The notes under the pieces: generated by a model
Databases searched by the model: none
Told to the model about the DNA's origin: nothing
What the model saw: only the letters and a program-made list of their open reading frames with translations
DNA from: an uncultured Oscillibacter sp.
Lineage (GTDB): Bacteria; Bacillota; Clostridia; Oscillospirales; Oscillospiraceae
Reading direction: 5' to 3'
Length of the DNA: 20,873 bases
Assembly (NCBI GenBank): GCA_902490355.1
Contig: CABUDN010000026.1
Location: 1 to 20,873, forward strand
Translations under genes and position numbers: made by a program
Part shown: in pieces, positions 6,293-15,300 of the stretch
Position numbering within the stretch: position 1 is the stretch's first letter
Layout of the letters: the number at the start of each line of letters is the position of its first letter

Positions 6293-6321
6293 GATCTTCA
6301 CTTTGAAAGGAGAACGAAATG
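6287..6321 (+). promoter_or_regulatory. Translational expression platform: hairpin that hides the adhesin ribosome site and start codon
   Basis: CATTTCG (6287-6293), which includes the 3' strand of riboswitch helix P1, pairs perfectly with CGAAATG (6315-6321), which includes the AUG. After one A-A mismatch the helix continues: TCTTC (6295-6299) with GGAGA (6309-6313, one G-U pair). This captures the GGAG of the Shine-Dalgarno sequence. P1 and this hairpin cannot coexist, so ligand binding should expose the start site. No intrinsic terminator was seen in the leader. Confidence 0.75.
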
Positions 6322-9300
6322 AAGGCACATACCAGAAAAAGAGTGACGGCGCTGCTGATGGCGATCGTCATGTGCTTGAGCTTACTGCCTACCAGCGTAT
6401 TTGCAGGCAGTAACTCTACCGTGGAGCTGTGTGTCGGAGAGAGCAAACGGCTCCCCAACATTCAAGACAGCGATAACGGCGAACATGAATGGTCCGTGGA
6501 AGATGAAACTGTCGTTTCCGTGGACGAAGACGGAGTTGTCACCGGCTTGGCCGTGGGCAAGACCGTTGTAACGCATACTTATTATGAAAAGGTCGAGACC
6601 CCCGTGGAGCCTGAGGCTCCGGAGGTCCCCGAGGAGCCTGCAACTCCCGTGGATCCTGAGGGCCCGATTGATCCTGGTTTTTCTGTGGACCCCGAGACTC
6701 CGGTCGATCCTGAGACTCCGGTCGATCCCGAGACCCCGGTCGATCCCGAGGCTCCGGTAGACCCCGAGACTCCGGTCGATCCCGAGACCCCGGTAGACCC
6801 CGAGACCCCGGTCGATCCCGAGACCCCGGTCGATCCCGAGACCCCGGTAGACCCCGAGACTCCGGTCGATCCCGAGACTCCGGTCGATCCCGAGACTCCG
6901 GTCGATCCCGAGACTCCCGAGGAGCCCGAGGCCCCGGCGGAGCCTGAGACTCCCACTGAGTCTGAGGATTCTTCCGATTCCAGCACTTCCACTGGATCTG
7001 AGGATTCTTCCGACTCCAGCACTTCCGCTGGGTCTGAGGATTCTTCCGATTCCAGCACTTCCACTGGATCTGAGGATTCTTCCGATTCCAGCACTTCCAC
7101 TGGATCTGAGGGTTCTTCCGACTCCAGCACTTCCACTGGGTCTGAGAGTTCTTCCGACTCCAGCACTTCTACGGAGTCCGACAGCTCTTCTGATTCCAGC
7201 ACCTCTTCTGATTCGGAGAGCACGGGCGACAGCGGTGCTGTGGCGACCGTGACCATGTCCCTGACTCATAATGACGCCCTGACGGAAGATTCTGCGGAGG
7301 CTGACGCAGAGCCGGACGTTGTGGTGGAATATGTTGCTCACGAAGAGAGCTGGACCGTGCAGGTTCGGGAGAAGGACACCATTACGGGCCACGAGACCTC
7401 CAATGGCGTTACCGTGAATGTGTCTGCTCCTGTGGATGCATTCCCCGAGGGCACGGAACTGACCATCACCCCCGTGGAGGATGAGATGTCCTTCACCGAA
7501 TGGGTGGAAAGCTTCATTTCCAAGCTGCTGGGCAATGCCTGGGAGGCCGCGGAGTCCGAAGACGATGTGCGTCCTCTGGAGGCAGTGCGCAACGTGCTGC
7601 GTGCCACGTTTGGGGATATGGAGGAGGACTCTGCCCTGGCAGCCTTCGACATTACCTTTACCGATCCGGCTACCGGCGAGGAAGTCGATCCCCAGGACGG
7701 CAACGTGGTGGATGTGACCTTCAGCGTCAAGAGCAGCTCCGACTTGCTGGACGGCCAGGCGGCTACCCTGCAGGTGTATCACATTGATGACAGCGACGGT
7801 GAAGCCGTGGCAGAGCCCGTGGGCGAGGCCGTGACGGTGGAAGCCGGCGAGAGCGGTGAGATCTCCGTGGAGGCCAAGGAGTTCTCCATCTATGTGGTGG
7901 ATTCCGAAACTGCCCCCGCTACGGCGACGTATACCTATTATGTGGATGAGAACCAGTACGATCAGCAGATCGTGAAGGTGGGCGATACCCTGCTCCAGCC
8001 CGCCGTGCCGACTGCACCGGAGGGTCAGGCTTTTGCCGGTTGGTACACTGCGGACGGCAAGAAGTTTGAGGACTTCGGCGAGGTTCAGGCAGTCAGCGGT
8101 GACGTCAACCTGTACGCCCGTTTTGAGACGGCATACTATGTATTCTATTTGGATCGGGAGGGCAAGATCATTGCCACCCAGGAATATGTGGATGGCGAGT
8201 CTGTGCGTACCGACGAGGTGCTGCTCAGCGTAGGCGTGGATGAGGCCCTGGTGGGCTGGTCCGTGGAAGATGACGGCACAGCGGATGAAGATCTCCGGAT
8301 CAACGGCGCGAATATGACTCTGTATCCTGTGGTGAAAGATGCCCACTGGATTACCTTCCACTCCAATGGCGGCTCCGTGGTGGAATCCATGTATGTTGTC
8401 ACCGGTGGTGTGACGGTGGAGCCGGAAGAGCCGGAGCGGACCGGTTATTGGTTTGATGGTTGGTATCAGAATGAGGAGCTGACCGAAGCCTTTACGTTCG
8501 GCAGCCAGCTGACGGAGAACATCGACCTGTACGCCAAGTGGACGGCTTCTCAGGCACAGTACAAAGTGGTGTACTGGCAGGAAAACGCCGATGATGACGG
8601 CTATACCTACACAGAAATGCAGGTAAAGACCGGTACGGTAGGGGAAGAAGCTACCTACGACCGCAAGAACTATACCGGCTTTACCCTGAATACTGCGAAG
8701 ACCGAGGAGGCTGCCACGACTATTGCCGGTGACGGCACGACTGTTCGGAATGTGTACTATGAGCGCCAGCGGTATACGCTGACCTTCCAGGTGTACAAGT
8801 CCAATGTGTGGTACGGCGGCAGCTGGAAGACCGTATACAGCCAGGAAGGCATCAAATACGGCGCCAAGACCAATACTTGGTGGCAGGAAGCCAGCAACCA
8901 AAATCCGGACTATCTCTGGTATACGAGCAAGAATGGTTCGACCTTCTATACTGCGGAACCCACAATGCCGAATAATAATCTTACGGTATATGGCAAGGAG
9001 GGACGAGGCAGCAGCGTCATTTATTACTATGAAAAAGGAACTAACAACCAGATCCATGAGCCTTTCTATGTGAATACTTCTGGTTGGAGTTTTACGGAAG
9101 AAGATTATATTCAGATTCCGGGCTTTACTCATGACAGTCAGTCTAAAAAAAATAACACGTATTATATCTACTATACCCGCAATTCCTACGACATTGACTT
9201 CAACACCAACGGCGGTCCCAGTGTCAGCTCGGTAACGAATATCCCCTATGAAGCGGATATTTCCAACCGGGCACCGTCCAGCTATCAGGTGGGCCAGACC

Positions 9301-12300
9301 ACAAAGAACGTCAATGGTCAGACCTGGTACTTTGCAGGTTGGTATGACAACGAGGCGTTGGCGGGTGATCCGTACAGCTTCAGCGGCAAGACCATGCCGG
9401 CACACGATCTGATCCTCTATGCCAGCTGGACGACGAAGACCTATACCGTGACCTTCGACTATAACGATGGAACCGGTTACAAAACGCAGATTGACAATGT
9501 TCCGTACGGTTCTACCGTGGCAGAACCGGAGGAGCCTACCCGCGAGGGATACCTCTTTGCCGGGTGGACGAAGGACGGCGCACCGTTCCACTTCACGACC
9601 CCCATTTCCGGCAACACCACCCTGGTGGCCAACTGGATCAGCAGTGAAGGATATACTGTGCGTTATGACTCCAACGGCGGCAGTGCTGTGAGCGATCCGC
9701 TCGTGTATGCAGCGGGCGCAAAGGCTGAGGTTCAGGCACAGCCCGCCACAGGACCGGTTAACAAGCTCTTCCTGGGCTGGAAGTCCAGCGCAGACGGCAA
9801 GATCTATTATCCCGGCGACTCCATTACCGTTCCCGAAGGCGGCGTAACCCTGACGGCGCAGTGGGGCGATCCTGAGAGCACCACCAAGGTGATTTATGAC
9901 GCCAACGGCGGCACCATTATGGGAGAGGAGACCCGTACCGTTGAAGGCATTGTGATCAATGGTGTGTACACGGTGATTGCCGACAAGCCCATTCGCACCA
10001 ACTATACCTTCCTGGGCTGGCTGCTGGCGGATGGAAAGACGCTCGTGCAGCCCGGTGCCAAGATCCAGGTGGATGCGGATGGCGACGACGCGGCCAATAC
10101 CCTGACGGCCCAGTGGAAGCGGTCCGCATATAATGTCACGTATAAGCTGGACGGCCAGATCTATGACGTTGATGATGCATTTGACGGCAGCAAGAATGCC
10201 GGCAGCACGGTTACTGTTGCGCCCAAGGCGGAAAAGCCCGGTTACACGGTGACGGACTGGACCTCTGAGAACGTGACCATTTCCGGCGGCAGCTTCACCA
10301 TGCCGGATCACGATGTCATCTTGACCGCCACCAGCAAGATCAACACGCATGACATCATTTACAAGGTAGATGGTGTTGAGGTCAAGACCTTTGAGGATGT
10401 GCCTTATGGTACCGAACTAACGGAGAAGTACGACTATACCTACGCCACGCCTGAGGGCTACACCTTCAACGGTTGGGACAGTGACCTGCCCGCTTCCATG
10501 CCGGATCACGACGTGATCATTAAAGGCACGACTACCATCAACAAGCACACCATCACCTATCAGATCGTGGGCGAGTATTTCACGAATTCCAAGTATAAGG
10601 AGTTTGAGGTGGAATACGGCACCAAGCTGAGCCTGATTCCGGATGACATGACCAAGACCGGTTACTCCTTCCACGGGTGGAGCGGTCTGCCGGAAACCAT
10701 GCCGGATGACAACGTGGTGGTGACGGGTTACTACACCATCGATCAGTACACCATCACCTACTGGGTGGGCGAGGATCCGGTTAAGCGGTATACCGAAGTG
10801 AACTATGGTACGGACCTGACCAGTGGATATGGTTATACGCCCACGGAGGACGATATTCCGGACGGCAAGGTCTTTGTTGACTGGGATAAGACCCTGCCTG
10901 ATACCATGCCTGCGACGAACCTGGATCTCCGTGCCCAGCTGCGGGATCTGGATGAGGAGTCCCTGACCATCCAGTACGTTCTGAAGGAAACTGGGGAACC
11001 GATCCATCCTGCTAAGACGGTGACTCTGACGGAAAACGCCGCTGCTGTCAATGTGAAGGATCGGATTTATCAGACCCTGAGCAAGGACGACGTGGAAGGC
11101 TATTACGTCTACGACAGCGATACCGCGGATGGAAATTATTCCTACCAGTACGGTGATAGCCGCGGCCGCGTGCTGACGGTTTACTACACCGAGCAGACCT
11201 ACACTGTGGAAGCTTCCATCGTTGCGGAGAATGTTGACAACGAGCCCGGCGGCACCATTAAGCCTACCAGTGAAACGGTGAAGAAGGGCGGCGACCAGAC
11301 TGTGACCTGGACCACTGCCGAAGGATACGAGATCGTCAAGGTCGAGGTGGACGGAAAAGAAAACAATGACCTTCTGGATAAGAACAGCTATACCTTTACC
11401 AACATCAGTGCGAACCACACGGTGAAGGTGACGACCCATCCCATCGAGTACTCCGTGGTGTTCCAGCGCGGCGAAAGCGGCAAGCTGGAAGGTGAAAGCG
11501 ACTACGCGAACTCCGATTGGTTCTGGAGACTGGTGGATACGGTCAAGAGCTGGATTCTGGGCAAGGACCAGGTAGCCAGCATGAACCAGTATACCTACAA
11601 GTTCACCATCGAGGATCTCAATGACGGCGCGGCTCTGCCCGCGGAGACCGTCGAGGCCAAGATTACCGTTGATGACTATGCGACACTGCTGGGCTTCTAC
11701 CGCGATGGGGATTATTCCAGCGCGGCGAAGTATGTGGATCTGCAGACTGCATATGAGACGATGCGGGATGAGGGTGAGACGACCATCACTTATGTTGCCC
11801 TGTACAACAAGACGCCTTGGGTCGGCAGCTTCCGGCATGACGTCATGGAAGACGGCAATCCTGATACCGCGGAGGGCAACGCACTCAAGAATAGCGTAAA
11901 GGGTGACGGTACCCATACCTTTGCCTGGGGCAATGAGACGGCTCAGTACGGCACCATGACCAAGAATGCGAATGGTACCTACACGTATGTTCTCGACAAT
12001 ACAAAGGAAGCGGTTCGGGAACTGAATGCCGGTGATACGCTGACGGAAACCTTCACCTTCTCCTATACCGATAAGGATGGAGACAAGGCTACGGGACGCG
12101 TGATCATCACCATTTATGGCGTGGATGATTATACGGTTATCTATGCGCCCGGCGCACACGGTACCTGGGATGCTGAGGACTATACCACGCCGCGCCTGTT
12201 CAAGGGCGATCCGACACCTGCGGCACCCGATGCCGATGCGGCCAATATGCACGAGCCCGGCTATACCTTCGCCGGTTGGAATCCCACGCGGACCGACACG

Positions 12301-15300
12301 GTGACGGGCAACGTGACCTACACCGCGCAGTGGACGGCCAACAGCGACACCAAGTACATGGTGGAGTACTACTACCAGCAGATGGACGGCAGCTATTCCA
12401 AGGCTGACGAGGATGAGCGTGAGGGAACTACCGGCAGTACGGCCAACCTGAACGCTGCGGATCAGAAGCCTGACGAAGGTCTCGGTGTGACTGACAAGGA
12501 CTACGCTCTGGATCATACGGAGGATGGCAAGGTCATCGCAGGCGACGGCAGCACGGTGCTGAAGGTTTACTTCAAGCTGCAGTTCACGGTGACGTATAAA
12601 CCTGGCGATCACGGAACCTTCTCCCCGGACACCCACAGCGGCCTGGATCTTGGCGAGACGACGCCTGGCTTTGCCGGCAGCACCAATCAGCACAATCCCG
12701 GCTACAGCTTCGACAGTTGGAGCCCGGCGGTTGCTGAGACCGTGACGGACGACGTGACCTATGTGGCCCAGTGGACGGCCAACAGCGACACCGCCTACAC
12801 GGTGGAGTACTACTACCAGCAGATGGACGGCAAGTATCCCACTGATGCGGATGCCACGGATGATCGCACCGGTACGACCGATACCACCGCCAGCCTGACT
12901 GTTGAAGATCAGCAGCCTAAGGCCGGTTACGGTGAGACTGGCAAGAGCTACGCGCTGGCAGAAGACCGTGTGGTGGATAACCAGAACATCAAGGGCGACG
13001 GCAGCACGGTCCTGAAGGTTTACTTCAAGCTGCAGTTCACAGTGACGTATCAGCCCGGTACCAAGGGAACCTTCGACGAGGAGAGCACCAAAAACCTGGC
13101 TTACGGCGCTGCGACGCCTGCGGCACCCGATGCAGAGAACGACCACGCGCCCGGCTACAGCTTCGACGGTTGGAGTCCCGAGCGGACCAACACGGTGACG
13201 GACGACGTGACCTATGTAGCCCAGTGGAAGGCCAACACCGACACCAAGTACACGGTGAAATACTACTACCAGCAGATGGACGGCAACTATCCCACTGATG
13301 CGGATGCCACGGCTGATCGCGCCGGCACCACCGATACCACCGCCAAACTGACGGATGCCGATAAGGCTCCCGGCAGCGATGGCGTGGAAGGCAAGAGCTA
13401 CGCACTGGCAGAAGACCGTGTAGTGGACAACGAGATCATCAAGGGCGACGGCAGCACGGTCCTGAAGGTTTACTTCAAGCTGCAGTTCACGGTGACGTAT
13501 CAGCCCGGTACCAAGGGAACCTTCGACGAGGAGAGCACCAAAAACCTGGCTTACGGCGCTGCGACGCCTGAGGCACCCGATGCGGAGAACGACCACGCGC
13601 CCGGTTACAGCTTCGACGGTTGGAGTCCCGACTGGACCAACACGGTGACGGACGATGTGACCTATGTGGCCCAGTGGACGGCCAACAGCAACACCGCCTA
13701 CACGGTGGAGTACTACTATCAGCAGATGAACGGCAGCTATTCCAAGGCTGGCCAGGATGAGCGTAAGGGCACCACCGATACCACCGCCAGCTTGACGGAT
13801 GCCGACAAGGTTCCCGGCAGCGATGGCGTGGAAGGCAAGAGCTACGCACTGGCAGAAGACCGTGTAGTGGACAACGAGATCATCAAGGGTGACGGCAGCA
13901 CGGTCCTGAAGGTCTACTTCAAGCTGCAGTTCACGGTGACGTATCAGCCCGGTATCAAGGGAACCTTCGCCGAGCAGAGCACCGGCAGCCTGGCTTACGG
14001 CGCTGCGACGCCTGAGGCACCCGATGCGGCCAAGAACCATGCACCCGGCTACACCTTCGCCGGTTGGAGTCCCGACTGGACCAACACGGTGACGAACGAT
14101 GTGACCTATGTGGCCCAGTGGACGGCCGACACCGACACCAAGTACACGGTGGAGTACTACTATCAGCAGATGAACGGCAGCTATTCCAAGGCTGGCCAGG
14201 ATGAGCGTAAGGGCACCACCGATACCACCGCCAGCTTGACGGATGCCGACAAGGTTCCCGGCAGCGATGGCGTGGAAGGCAAGAGCTACGCACTGGCAGA
14301 AAACCTCGTGGTGGATAACCAGAACATCGCGGGCGACGGCAGCACGGTCCTGAAGGTTTACTTCAAGCTGCAGTTCACGGTGAAGTATCAGCCCGGTATC
14401 AAGGGAACCTTCGCCGAGCAGAGCACCGGCAGTCTGGCTTACGGCGCTGAGACGCCTGCGGCACCCGATGCGGCCAACAACCACGCAGATGGTTATACCT
14501 TCGCGGGTTGGAGCCCGGCAGTTGCTGAAACCGTAACGGACGACGTGACCTATGTGGCCCAGTGGACGCCCAATACTGATACTGGCTACACGGTCAGACA
14601 CTTCCTGCAGAATGCGGACGGTACTTATCCCGCTACGACGGCTTATACCAATCAGTACTCCGCTACGACCGACACCAATGTGAGCATCCTGGGTGTGCTG
14701 AGAGACTTTGAGGGCTATACCTTCGATGCCTCCGCGACGAAGTACAGCAGTTCTGCTGTGACGGAGCCCGGCAGCTTGGTTCTGCCCATCACGGGTGATG
14801 GCTCCCTGGTGATCGATCTGTACTACAAAGTCAATTTCCACAGCATTCAGGTGACGAAGAGCTTCAGCGGCCGTGCGGCTCTGCCGGAGACCTTCACCAT
14901 CACCAACGATTACACCTCTGACGTATTCACCATCGCGAACAAGACCAGCGGTTCCGGTACGGCTGCGGATCCCTACACCTGGACGCTGTCCGATGTGCCC
15001 TATGGCGTGACGATCTCCTTCGAAGAGAACGGCGCTGACGATGAGAGCACCTCCGGATATCAGCTTTCTTCCAGCGTGACGGTCAATGGCGTTTCCGGCT
15101 CCAGCATTACGGTTCCCGATGACGATGCTTCTGTGGTGGCATTCACCAACACCTATCACAAGGTCTTTGAGGAAGACGAAGACCAGATCAACGGCGACAG
15201 CTTCCAGATCTACAAGACCGGCAGCATTACGGGCAACAGCTTCCTGGCTGGCGCGAAGTTCGAGCTGCTGGACAGCGAGGACCATGTGGTCTGGACTGGC

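Noticed and set aside
6685..7212. Possible CRISPR-like direct repeats
   Set aside because: The units are contiguous, in frame and without unique spacers; they encode peptide repeats.
6382..10350. A 1322-codon antisense frame, and a 224-codon frame of alternating GVSGSTGV repeats at 6582-7256
   Set aside because: Both mirror the 18-bp and 36-bp sense repeats and the codon bias of the adhesin gene; no start signals were found.
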